A DNA stretch of 64,000 nucleotides from Amycolatopsis sp. A133 (GTDB lineage: Bacteria; Actinomycetota; Actinomycetes; Mycobacteriales; Pseudonocardiaceae), in contig NZ_JAVHJU010000062.1 in assembly GCF_031082405.1 (NCBI RefSeq), positions 62,001 to 126,000 on the forward strand, given 5' to 3'. Below, in pieces: positions 1-7,530 of the stretch. Positions within the stretch are counted from its first letter, which is position 1. Each line of letters starts with the position of its first letter. The notes below the pieces were generated by a model. The model was not told where the DNA came from. It worked only from the letters and a program-made list of their open reading frames with translations, and did not search any database. The translations under genes and the position numbers were made by a program.

Positions 1-86
1 CCGCCCTCGGCCAGGAGCCGCTCGGCGGCGTCCAGGATCAGGCGGCGAGCCTCTTCGGGAGGACGGCGCACACGCGTTGAGGTCAC
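1..86 (-). CDS. TetR-family regulator, N-terminal fragment cut by window edge
   Basis: Only the first 28 or so codons are inside the window. Read leftward from a GTG at 86, the protein begins VTSTRVRRPPEEARRLI and continues into the ILDAAERLLAEG helix that opens TetR DNA-binding domains. The rest of the gene lies beyond position 1. It is divergent from the hydrolase gene at 155, and a perfect long inverted repeat lies between them, the usual layout for a TetR repressor controlling itself and its neighbour. The ligand cannot be guessed from this fragment. Confidence 0.75.
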   Translation of the reverse strand, partial: MTSTRVRRPPEEARRLILDAAERLLAEG

Positions 87-95
87 GCCGGCACC

Positions 96-141
96 CTACC
101 TTGACTGGCCAAGGTAAAGTTGCCTTGGCCAGTCAAGGTAG
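96..141. promoter_or_regulatory. Perfect 19-bp inverted repeat, probable double TetR operator
   Basis: Positions 96-114 and 123-141 are exact reverse complements separated by 8 bases. Each arm is itself close to a TetR-type palindrome of the form TACCTTG-N6-CAAGGTA, so the element looks like two operators facing each other. It fills the gap between the divergent TetR gene (start 86) and the hydrolase gene (start 155), and TTGACT inside the left arm could serve as a -35 element, so binding would block transcription. The repeat is seen directly; the binding protein is inferred. Confidence 0.8.
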
Positions 142-154
142 AGGGGGCGCCACC

Positions 155-1363
155 GTGATTGAGCCCACCGGCACCCGGATGCGGCGCCTCGTGCGCCCCG
201 GCGCAGTCCTTCGGGGGCAGGAGACCGGCACCGGACCGACCGTCCTGCTGCTCCACGCCGGCGGCGAGCGGCGCCGGGTCTGGACGCCGGTCACCGAGGT
301 CCTCGTCGAGGCCGGCTTCCGGTGCGTGGCCTTCGATCAGCGCGGTCACGGTGACAGCGACGGCTCGGCGCGGGCACTCGCACCGTGCGCGGACGACGTC
401 GCCGCCATGCTGCACGCCGAACCGACGGGTTGCGTGGTCGTCGGCGCCTCGCTGGGCGGGCTCGCCGCCATCGCCGCCCTCGGCGATCCGGCGGTCCGGG
501 CCGGAGTGGCGGGCCTCGTGCTGGTGGACGTCGTACCCGACCCGGATCCTGGCCGGGTCCGCCGCTTCCTCGCCACGGGCGACCGGCTCGACGCCCACAG
601 CGAGCTCGTCGAGGACATCCTCGCCCACGTCCCGGAGCTGCGCCAGGTCACCGCCCAGCTCGACCTTCCCGTCCTGCTGGTTCGCGGCGGCAGCGGGTCG
701 CCCGTCACCGACGACGATGCCGACCGGCTGCTGCGCCTGGCTCCGCACGCCGCCGTGACCCGCATCCGCGGCGCCGGGCACCTCGTCGCCCGGGACCGGC
801 CGGTGGCATTGGCCGAAACCGTCGCCGCCGTCGCGACCGAGTGGCCGGCGCTGGCGCTCCTGCGCGAACTCGGCGCGGAGCAGGTCGTCCATCCCGGCGG
901 GAACCTCCTCGACCACCTCCGGCGCGTGCACGCGCAGGTGGCCGCCTGGGGCGGGAGCCGGCGCGCCCGCCTCGCCGCGCTCTGCCACGCCACCTACGGC
1001 ACCGACGGCTTCCCGCACCCGCTGCTGCCGCCGGATCGGCGCACCCGCCTGCGAGCGACCGTCGGTGACGACGCCGAGGCCCTCGTCCACCGCTACGGCG
1101 CCTGCGACCGGAGCAAGACCTACGCCCACCTCGGCACGACACCGCTCCCGTTCACGGACCGCTTCACCGGCGAGGTCGTTTTCCTGGCCGGCGACGACCT
1201 CGCCGACTTCGCTCTCCTGACCATCGCCAACGAACTCGACCTGACCCGCACGGCGGCGCTTTCCCCCGAAACCCGCGGTGCCATCCGGGCCCTCATCGCC
1301 GCGCTCGGCGCCTACGTTCCCGACATCGCCGGCCGAGCTCTCGCCGACCCGTCGCTGCACTGA
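155..1363 (+). CDS. Alpha/beta hydrolase fused to a DUF6817-like domain
   Basis: This 402-residue protein has two parts. Residues about 20-230 are an alpha/beta hydrolase: GASLGG at 97-102 gives the nucleophile Ser99, and GAGH puts the catalytic His at 209. Residues about 232-400 resemble the DUF6817 family, an all-helical HD-like fold, with conserved histidines in VVHPGGNLLDHL and CHATYGTD. The open frame runs back to 77, but that would place the start inside the operator, so GTG 155 just after the inverted repeat is preferred; ATG 179 is another option. The neighbouring TetR suggests small-molecule induction. The substrate is unknown. The fold calls are family knowledge; a joint function for the two domains is inference. 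Confidence 0.75.
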   Translation: MIEPTGTRMRRLVRPGAVLRGQETGTGPTVLLLHAGGERRRVWTPVTEVLVEAGFRCVAFDQRGHGDSDGSARALAPCADDVAAMLHAEPTGCVVVGASLGGLAAIAALGDPAVRAGVAGLVLVDVVPDPDPGRVRRFLATGDRLDAHSELVEDILAHVPELRQVTAQLDLPVLLVRGGSGSPVTDDDADRLLRLAPHAAVTRIRGAGHLVARDRPVALAETVAAVATEWPALALLRELGAEQVVHPGGNLLDHLRRVHAQVAAWGGSRRARLAALCHATYGTDGFPHPLLPPDRRTRLRATVGDDAEALVHRYGACDRSKTYAHLGTTPLPFTDRFTGEVVFLAGDDLADFALLTIANELDLTRTAALSPETRGAIRALIAALGAYVPDIAGRALADPSLH

Positions 1364-1364
1364 G

Positions 1365-1384
1365 ACTGTTCACAGTTGAACTGT
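1365..1384. promoter_or_regulatory. Overlapping palindromes upstream of marR, probable MarR operator
   Basis: Two overlapping inverted repeats are visible: ACTGT-TC-ACAGT at 1365-1376 and ACAGTT-G-AACTGT at 1372-1384. They lie 14 bases upstream of the MarR start codon, a position where an autoregulator would bind over the promoter. Confidence 0.55.
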
Positions 1385-1397
1385 TGACGTGTAGACT

Positions 1398-1859
1398 ATG
1401 GCCATGGGCCGGCAACCATCCCTGAATCGGGACCTCATGCGTTACCTGCACCGAGCCGCGCTGCTGAGCGAACGGGCCGGCGATCGCCGGTTCCAGGAGC
1501 GGATCGGCATCGGACGGAGCCTGTTCCTGGTGTTGCGGTCGATCGCCGATGCCGGCGACGTCCCCCCGTCGCAGCAGGAGATCGCCGATCTCCTGAGCCT
1601 GACGAAGGGCGCCGTCAGCCGCCATGTCGAGACTGCCCGGCAACGCGGGTGGCTGGCCGTCGCGGCCTCGTCGGCGTCTCGGCGTGAGCACGCGTTGACG
1701 CTGACCCCCGCGGGCCGGTCCTTGGTGGAAGAGGGGCTGGCCGTGCAACGCGAATACGAGCGGCTCGGCGGCGAGCACCTGACCGATGCCGCCATGTCGA
1801 CCACGATCCAGACCCTGAAGACGATGTGCGAACTCCTGGCGACCGAGGAGCGGCGGTGA
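1398..1859 (+). CDS. MarR-family transcriptional regulator
   Basis: This 153-residue protein matches the size and layout of MarR regulators: an N-terminal dimerisation helix, then a winged helix-turn-helix with the recognition region around QQEIADLLSLTKGAVSRHV and a basic wing, then a C-terminal helix. Its start at ATG 1398 lies just after the palindromes at 1365-1384; a second in-frame ATG follows at 1404. Its stop overlaps the GTG of the flavin reductase gene (GTGA, 1856-1859), so the two are translationally coupled and the regulator probably controls the reductase in response to a redox-active or aromatic ligand. The ligand is unknown. Confidence 0.85.
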   Translation: MAMGRQPSLNRDLMRYLHRAALLSERAGDRRFQERIGIGRSLFLVLRSIADAGDVPPSQQEIADLLSLTKGAVSRHVETARQRGWLAVAASSASRREHALTLTPAGRSLVEEGLAVQREYERLGGEHLTDAAMSTTIQTLKTMCELLATEERR

Positions 1860-2446
1860 AGATCGCGGTCGTCCTCGGCAGCACCCGGCCCGGCCGCCTC
1901 GGCGACCGCGTCTGCCGATTCGTCATGAACCAGGCAGCCCTCGTCGACGGCGCCGAGTTCGCTCTGCTCGACTTGGCCGACCACCCGATGCCGTTCTTCG
2001 ACGAGCCGGTCGCCCCGCTGGCCAACCACGACCGCCGGCCGTCTGCGGCCGTGCGGGCTTGGCTCGCGGCCATGGCGGCCGCCGACGCCTACGTCTTCGT
2101 GACACCCGAGTACAACCACGCGCCGCCTGCCGTGCTGAAGAACGCCTTGGACTTCCTCGCCACCGAGGCCGACGGCAAACCCGCGTCGATCGTGTCGTAC
2201 TCCACCACCGCACACGGCGGGATCCTGGCCGGTCAGCAGCTGCGGCCGGCGCTGAGCAAAGCGGGCATGCTCCCCTTGCCCAAGAGCCTTCCCCTCGCCC
2301 ACGCCGACCGGCTGCTCGGCCCCACCGGCGAATTGGTCGAGCGATCCGACCGGGCCCGCCGGGTCGCCGGGTTCGTCCCGGCCTCCCTGCGCGACCTCGT
2401 GGCCCACACCCGCGCGCTCAACGCGCTCAGCGAAGCCCGACCGTGA
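1856..2446 (+). CDS. NADPH-dependent FMN reductase / quinone reductase-like protein
   Basis: The 196-residue protein has a flavodoxin-like fold. GSTRPGRLGD near residue 8 is the FMN phosphate-binding loop, and TPEYNHAPPAVLKNALD in the middle is the signature of the NAD(P)H-dependent FMN reductase family, which reduces flavins, azo dyes or quinones in the cytoplasm. GTG 1856 is chosen because it overlaps the marR stop and places the first strand (KIAVVLGSTR) directly at the N-terminus, as in the family; the longer frame from 1826 adds ten residues without homology. It is probably a redox-stress enzyme under control of the coupled MarR. The true electron acceptor cannot be read from sequence. 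Confidence 0.85.
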   Translation: MKIAVVLGSTRPGRLGDRVCRFVMNQAALVDGAEFALLDLADHPMPFFDEPVAPLANHDRRPSAAVRAWLAAMAAADAYVFVTPEYNHAPPAVLKNALDFLATEADGKPASIVSYSTTAHGGILAGQQLRPALSKAGMLPLPKSLPLAHADRLLGPTGELVERSDRARRVAGFVPASLRDLVAHTRALNALSEARP

Positions 2447-2464
2447 GGTAGCCGGGGGAACCCG

Positions 2465-3064
2465 TCAGCGGGCGCGGTCGTAGACCATGGCCATCTCCCC
2501 GAGCTTGCCGGTCTCCTGGCGGGTGAGCGTCCACTTCGAGGCCGGCAGGCCGTCGTCGAACAGGCGTTGGCCGCCGCCGGTGATTTCGGGGAGGATCATC
2601 AGGTACAGGCGGTCGAGCAGGTCCGCCGCGAGCAGCGGCTTGATGATGCTTGCGCTGCTGTTGACGAGGATTTCCCCTTTGCCGCCACCTTTGAGCTCGG
2701 TGACGACGTCCGCGGCGGGTGCGTTCACCACGCGGGTGCGTTCCCACGGCGCCTCGGACAACGTGGTCGACAAGACCACCTTGTCCGTGCCGGACAGCCA
2801 CTTCGCGTAGCCGCGATCCCGCGGATCGGCGTTCTCGTCTTCGGCGACCGACGGCCAATACCCGAGGAAGCCCTCGGCGTTGAGCCGGCCGAGCAGCGCC
2901 GTCGTCGCGTTCTCCCAGATGCGGGTCAGGTGGTCTCGCGCGACGTCGGTGGTCACGTACGGGGCGAACGCGGCGAAGTCGCCGGGTCCGGCGGGCCCGT
3001 GGTAGCGCCCGTCGAGGCTGAGGGCGATGTTCGCCGTCACCTTGCGTCCACTCGGGTGCGTCAT
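2465..3064 (-). CDS. Dihydrofolate reductase-family protein (RibD C-terminal domain)
   Basis: This 199-residue protein starts with the strand and loop typical of the RibD C-terminal/DHFR-like reductases (ANIALSLDGRYHGP) and ends with PEITGGGQRLFDDGLPASKW, the conserved nucleotide-binding GGG and F-DDG segment. Proteins of this type use NADPH, but their substrates are mostly unknown. In actinomycetes they are common stand-alone genes. It is convergent with the flavin reductase gene, with 18 bases between the stops, and has no clear operon partner. It is not the folate-pathway FolA, whose active-site pattern differs. Confidence 0.8.
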   Translation of the reverse strand: MTHPSGRKVTANIALSLDGRYHGPAGPGDFAAFAPYVTTDVARDHLTRIWENATTALLGRLNAEGFLGYWPSVAEDENADPRDRGYAKWLSGTDKVVLSTTLSEAPWERTRVVNAPAADVVTELKGGGKGEILVNSSASIIKPLLAADLLDRLYLMILPEITGGGQRLFDDGLPASKWTLTRQETGKLGEMAMVYDRAR

Positions 3065-3231
3065 GCCTGCTGTTCCTTTCCCCGGTCCGAAACCCCCGCT
3101 CAGTGTGGCAGGCCGGCGGCGGCCGCCGATCGAGCGTCTCGATGGTGTCGCGCAAGGAGGTTCGCCCGGCTAGGCTCGGCTCGAACTCTGGCGATAATCC
3201 CGGTCAGCGCGTCCCCGAGGGAGCTACCGAC

Positions 3232-3972
3232 GTGGTCGAGACGCACGACATCGTTCGCCCGCCCGCCGAACTCAGCGCGGCGCTCGCGGCCATCGGCAGC
3301 GCGACCGCCAGCGGCGAGCTCAGCCGGATGGGTATTCGCAGCGCCTTCATCCGGGGGCCGGTTTCCGTCACGCCGGGCGTGCGCGTGGCCGGGCCCGCGC
3401 TGACGCTGCAGTTCCTGCCGAAGCGGGAAGACCGCTACCCCGTCGACGAGTACGAAGAACCGGAAAAACAGCTGCACCGGCACGTCATGTACCACACCCG
3501 GCCCGGCGACATGATCGTCGTCGACGCACGCGGCGACATGAGCAGCGGTGTGTTCGGCGAAATGATGCTGACCTACTTCAAGGGCCGCGGCGGCGCCGGC
3601 GTGGTCGTCGACGGGTGCCTGCGCGACACCGGCGAGGCCAAGCAGCTCGGGCTCGGGCTGTGGATCCGCGGCGCCACGCCGAACTTCCACGCCCAGACCG
3701 GCATCGTCCCCGCCGCCGTCAACGTGCCGGTCGCCTGCGGGGGCACGCTCGTCGAGCCGGGTGACATCGTCGTTGCCGACGACGACGGGGCCGTCGTCGT
3801 GCCGGTCAAGCTCGCCCCGGCCCTGGTGGCCCACGCTCAGGAACACGCGGAGTGGGAAGAATTTTCCCGGATCCGGCTGGCCGAGGGCGGTGACATGCGG
3901 CTGTACTACCCGCTGTCGGACGAGGCCCGCCCCGAGTACGAGCGGTGGCGCGCCGAACAGGGCCGCGCCTAG
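3232..3972 (+). CDS. RraA-family aldolase-like protein
   Basis: The 246-residue protein belongs to the RraA/HMG-aldolase family. Visible signatures are RGGAGVVVDGCLRDTGE, holding the Arg-Asp substrate- and metal-binding pair, and the late VEPGDIVVADDDGAVVVP segment. Members cleave 4-hydroxy-4-methyl-2-oxoglutarate or related 2-oxo acids to pyruvate with a divalent metal, or bind RNase E. GTG 3232 follows a GAGGGA ribosome site and begins at the first conserved helix; an upstream frame from 3103 adds 43 unlike residues. Its place near two sugar-acid dehydratases suggests it acts on a 2-oxo sugar acid product (inference). It is isolated from them by an insertion-sequence scar. Confidence 0.75.
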   Translation: MVETHDIVRPPAELSAALAAIGSATASGELSRMGIRSAFIRGPVSVTPGVRVAGPALTLQFLPKREDRYPVDEYEEPEKQLHRHVMYHTRPGDMIVVDARGDMSSGVFGEMMLTYFKGRGGAGVVVDGCLRDTGEAKQLGLGLWIRGATPNFHAQTGIVPAAVNVPVACGGTLVEPGDIVVADDDGAVVVPVKLAPALVAHAQEHAEWEEFSRIRLAEGGDMRLYYPLSDEARPEYERWRAEQGRA

Positions 3973-4215
3973 GGCGGCTCTGGCAACGCCTTGGTCCAGG
4001 TGACGACGGCGTGCAGGACGACTGCTGCCCGGGAGACGATGGCGAGCTTTGAAGTGGCGTGATGCCGCGGGCGCGCAGATGCCCGCGGATTGCGCGTGAG
4101 GAGCAGGCCTTGCCGCCGCGGACGCGGTGGGGCTCGTACGGGCTCGACGGCGTCCGGCCCGAGCGACGCGGCCCGCTGATCATCGGAGAGCACTGGGAAC
4201 CGCGACACGACCAGC
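3969..4215 (-). pseudogene. Remnant of an IS5-type transposase
   Basis: Three short stretches, read leftward, match parts of IS5-family DDE transposases. VVSRFPVLSDDQRAA (near 4211) resembles the N-terminus; RGGKACSSRAIRGHLRARGI (near 4125-4080) resembles the LADKAYSSRANREHLRRRGI region; SRAAVVLHAVVTWTKAL (ending near 3972) resembles the C-terminus. They sit in two reading frames and most of the catalytic centre is deleted. The element is therefore dead. No clear terminal inverted repeats were found. Homology is judged from remembered family consensus. Confidence 0.6.
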
Positions 4216-4255
4216 AGCATCCCGGCCACCAGCCGGAATGTTTGCCAGACCAGCC

Positions 4256-5524
4256 CTAGCTCCACAGCCGGTCGTGGCTCGACTCGCGGTCCCAGTGCGT
4301 CGTCTCGGCGAAGAACACCGGGTCGCGCGGGTCGAGGTGACGGCGCAGCAGCTCCTCCTCGATGTCGCCGAACCCCAGTCCCGGTGTGTCCGGCACCGTG
4401 ATGTGGCCGTCGCGGATCAGCGGGCGGGGCAGGTCGGTGACCAGGTCGCTCCAGAACTCCACCTCGGCCGCGTGGTGTTCGAGGGCGAGGAAGTTCTCCG
4501 TGGCGGCCGCCAGGTGCACACACGCCATCGTCGCGATCGGCGACGCCGCCAGGTGCAGCGCCATCGCGATCCCGCGTTCCTGCGCGTAGTCGCCGAGCCG
4601 CTTGGTCTCCGCGATCCCGCCCGCCGTCGCCGGGTCGGGGTGCACCACGCGGATCGCGCCGGCGTCCAGCAGCGGCCGGAAGCCGTCGAGCAGGTAGATG
4701 TCCTCCCCCGTGCACGTCGGGACGGCGACGGCGTCGGTGAGCTGGCGCCACTGGTCGGTCAGCTGCCACGGGATCAGGTCCTCGATCCACGCCAGGGTGA
4801 ACGGTTCCAGCGCGCGGCCGATCCGGATGCCCGAGTCGAGGGCGATGTGGCCGAAGTGGTCGGCCGCCAGCGCGACGTCGTAGCCGACGACGGAGCGGAC
4901 GATGTCCACATAGGACGTCAGGTGGTCGATGCCCTTCGCGGTGACCTGGATGCCGGTGAACGGGTGCATCGTCGTGGAGTTCGCGCGGGCGCCCGGCGGC
5001 GCGATCAGCGCCCCCGGCACGTCCCACAGCAGGTCGATGCCCACGTCCATCTTCAGCATCGTGAACCCCCGCTGCTTGCGCTCCAGCAGCCGGGCGCCCA
5101 TCGCCTGCGGGTCCGGCAGCGACGGCGTGTCCGCGTAGCAGCGGATCTCGTCCCGGAACCGGCCCCCGATCAGCGCGTACGCGGGCACGCCGTACGCCTT
5201 GCCCGCCAGGTCCGTCAGCGCCATCTCGACGCCGGAAACCCCGCCGCCCTGGCGGCCGTGGAACCCGAACTGCTTGATCTTGCGGAAGATCTTGTCGAGG
5301 TTGCAGGGGTTTTCCCCGACGAGCCTGCTCTTGAGCACGAGCGCGTAGGTGGCGCTGGCCTGGTCGCGCACCTCCCCGTAGCCCACCAGCCCCTGGTTGG
5401 TGTCGATCCGGATGATCGACGAGCGGAACGGCACCCCGGCCACGTTGGCCACCCGCAGGTCGGTGATGCGCAGGTCGCTCGGCCGGGACGCCGTCGAGAC
5501 GTGCTCCTCCGTGATGGCGCTCAT
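4256..5524 (-). CDS. Enolase-superfamily sugar-acid dehydratase (mandelate racemase/muconate lactonizing type)
   Basis: The 422-residue protein has the capping domain (residues about 18-150) and the TIM barrel of the mandelate racemase subgroup. The metal ligands are visible as Asp222 (ALAADHFGH), Glu248 (WIEDL) and Glu274 (CTGEDIY), with a barrel lysine at 158 and His324 in MALHLAASP. Such enzymes remove water from aldonic or uronic acids by abstracting the alpha proton. It is the last gene of an operon: its start overlaps the stop of the fused ABC permease by four bases (5521-5524). The co-transcribed importer presumably brings in its substrate. Which sugar acid is used cannot be decided by eye. 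Confidence 0.85.
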   Translation of the reverse strand: MSAITEEHVSTASRPSDLRITDLRVANVAGVPFRSSIIRIDTNQGLVGYGEVRDQASATYALVLKSRLVGENPCNLDKIFRKIKQFGFHGRQGGGVSGVEMALTDLAGKAYGVPAYALIGGRFRDEIRCYADTPSLPDPQAMGARLLERKQRGFTMLKMDVGIDLLWDVPGALIAPPGARANSTTMHPFTGIQVTAKGIDHLTSYVDIVRSVVGYDVALAADHFGHIALDSGIRIGRALEPFTLAWIEDLIPWQLTDQWRQLTDAVAVPTCTGEDIYLLDGFRPLLDAGAIRVVHPDPATAGGIAETKRLGDYAQERGIAMALHLAASPIATMACVHLAAATENFLALEHHAAEVEFWSDLVTDLPRPLIRDGHITVPDTPGLGFGDIEEELLRRHLDPRDPVFFAETTHWDRESSHDRLWS

Positions 5525-7530
5525 CCCTTCACGGCCCCCGCGGTGAGGCCCTCGGTCAGGAACCGCTGCCCGAACCCGTACATGAGCACGACCGGGATGC
5601 TGACCAGCAGCGAGGCCGCGGCCAGCTGCCCCTGCGGCACGACGTCACCGAAGATCATCGACTGCATGCCGACCGGCAGGGTCTTGTTCTCGTCCTTGGT
5701 GATGAACACGAAGGCGAACAGGAACTCGTTCCACGCGTTGGTGAGGGTGAACAGCGCGACCGCGAGCAGGCCCGGTTTCGCCAGCGGCAGCACGATCCGG
5801 CGGAACGCCCCGAACCGCGTGCAGCCGTCGACCAGCGCGGCCTCCTCGAGGTCGGCCGGGATCGACTTGAAGTAGCCGACGAGCAGCCACGTCGCGAACG
5901 GCAGCGTGAACGTCGGGTAGGCGAGCACGAGCGACCACAACGAGTCGTTGAGCCCGATCCCGCTCATCAGCTGGTACAGCGGGATGAACAGCAGCGCGCC
6001 CGGCATCACGTAGGTGAGCAGGATCGTCACCGTGAAGCTCTCCGAACCGCGGAACTTCAGCCGCGCCAGCGCGTAACCGGCCAGCGCCGCGCAGACCAGG
6101 GCGATGACGGTGGACGCCACCGACACCAGGATCGTGTTGACGTACCAGGTGCCGAACGCCTTGCCCGTGAACAGGTTGGTGAACTGCTCGGTGGTCCACG
6201 GGGTCGGCCAGAGGTCGTCGGTGCGCGCGACGATCTGGTCGTCCGACTTGAACGCCGTGACCGTCATCCAGTAGATCGGGGCGAGCACAAAACCCAGCAG
6301 GCCCACCAGCGCGACCCCCGAGCCGGTGCCGCCGACCAAGCGGACGGCCGGCCGCTTGCTCCGCGCGGCGAGCGCGGAGACGACCCGGCCGACAGCGGCC
6401 GCGAGCACCACGAAGACGCCCAGCACCAGCGCGGCTTTCCAGACGATCTGCGGCGACGCCCAGACCAGCACGAGCACCGAGACCACGACGATCACCCACG
6501 GCATTGCCCGGCGCTGAGCGGGAGTCAGCCGCCTGCGCCCCAGGTCTGCCGCGCCGGGCAGGTCGCTGCGGCGCATCATCCGCACGAGGATCACCACGAG
6601 GACGGCGATGACCGGCAGCATCACCAGCGTGACCGCGGCGCCCGCGCCCAGCTGCAGCTGCTGGATGGCCTTCGAATACGCCACCATCACGTACGGGGCG
6701 GTGGCGTCCCCCGGCCCGCCCTGGGTCATCAGCCAGATCAGGTCGAAGTTGTTGAACGTCCAGATCGACGACAGCAGCACCGTCACGATCATGACGGGAC
6801 GCAGCCCGGGCAGCGTGATGTGCACGAAGCGCTGCCACGGCGAAGCGCCGTCCACCATCGCCGCCTCGTGGAGGTTGCTGTCGATGGCCTTGAGCCCGGC
6901 GAGGAACGTCACCGTGAAGAACGGGATGCCCTTCCAGACGTTGACCAGGATGACCGCCGGCATCGCGAGCGCGGGATCGGACAGCCACTCCGCGGGCCAC
7001 TTGTCGACGAGCCCGATCGCGGCGAGGCCGGGCCCGATCCCGGACTCGGTGAGCAGGACGTTGACGCTGCCGAAGATCGGGTCGAGCAAAGACCGCCAGG
7101 TGAAGGCCGTGACGACCGTCGGGATCACCCACGGCAGCAGGATCACCCCGGCGATGATCGCCCGGCCGCGGCGCATGTGGTGCAGCATCAACGCCGCGAT
7201 GAGGCCGAAGGTCACCTTGAAGATCTCGGCGTACGCGGTGAAGACGAACGAGTTGAGCACGCCTTTGTGGAACAGGGCGTCGTCGACGAGAGCGGTGTAG
7301 TTGTCCAGCCCGGCGAAAACCGTCTCCGCGCCGTGGCGCTCGGTGACGCTGGTGACGACCGAGCCGACGATCGGGACCAGGATCAGGCCGGCGACCAGCA
7401 CCAGCGTCGGCCCGATGAACACCGCGGCGAGGCGCCAGTCGCGCCCGAGCCGCCGCTGCGTCGGCGTGAGCGAAGACGACGCGCGCGGCGCCGGACGGAC
7501 CGGCGCCGGGCGCGGACGCAGAACGGTCAC
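5521..7530 (-). CDS. Fused two-domain ABC sugar permease (MalF-like plus MalG-like)
   Basis: This 669-residue membrane protein joins two complete carbohydrate ABC permeases that are normally separate subunits. Residues 1-320 carry a MalF-type domain with an EAA loop at about 222 (EAAMVDGASPWQRF); residues about 400-669 carry a MalG-type domain with its own EAA loop at about 563 (EAALVDGCTRFGAF). A linker of about 80 residues with two extra hydrophobic segments (about 344-385) connects them, which would keep the second domain's topology. Each EAA loop docks an ATPase subunit in known transporters. It overlaps the binding protein gene and the dehydratase gene by four bases each. No ATPase gene is nearby, so a shared MsiK-type ATPase is likely (inference). 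Confidence 0.85.
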   Translation of the reverse strand: MTVLRPRPAPVRPAPRASSSLTPTQRRLGRDWRLAAVFIGPTLVLVAGLILVPIVGSVVTSVTERHGAETVFAGLDNYTALVDDALFHKGVLNSFVFTAYAEIFKVTFGLIAALMLHHMRRGRAIIAGVILLPWVIPTVVTAFTWRSLLDPIFGSVNVLLTESGIGPGLAAIGLVDKWPAEWLSDPALAMPAVILVNVWKGIPFFTVTFLAGLKAIDSNLHEAAMVDGASPWQRFVHITLPGLRPVMIVTVLLSSIWTFNNFDLIWLMTQGGPGDATAPYVMVAYSKAIQQLQLGAGAAVTLVMLPVIAVLVVILVRMMRRSDLPGAADLGRRRLTPAQRRAMPWVIVVVSVLVLVWASPQIVWKAALVLGVFVVLAAAVGRVVSALAARSKRPAVRLVGGTGSGVALVGLLGFVLAPIYWMTVTAFKSDDQIVARTDDLWPTPWTTEQFTNLFTGKAFGTWYVNTILVSVASTVIALVCAALAGYALARLKFRGSESFTVTILLTYVMPGALLFIPLYQLMSGIGLNDSLWSLVLAYPTFTLPFATWLLVGYFKSIPADLEEAALVDGCTRFGAFRRIVLPLAKPGLLAVALFTLTNAWNEFLFAFVFITKDENKTLPVGMQSMIFGDVVPQGQLAAASLLVSIPVVLMYGFGQRFLTEGLTAGAVKG

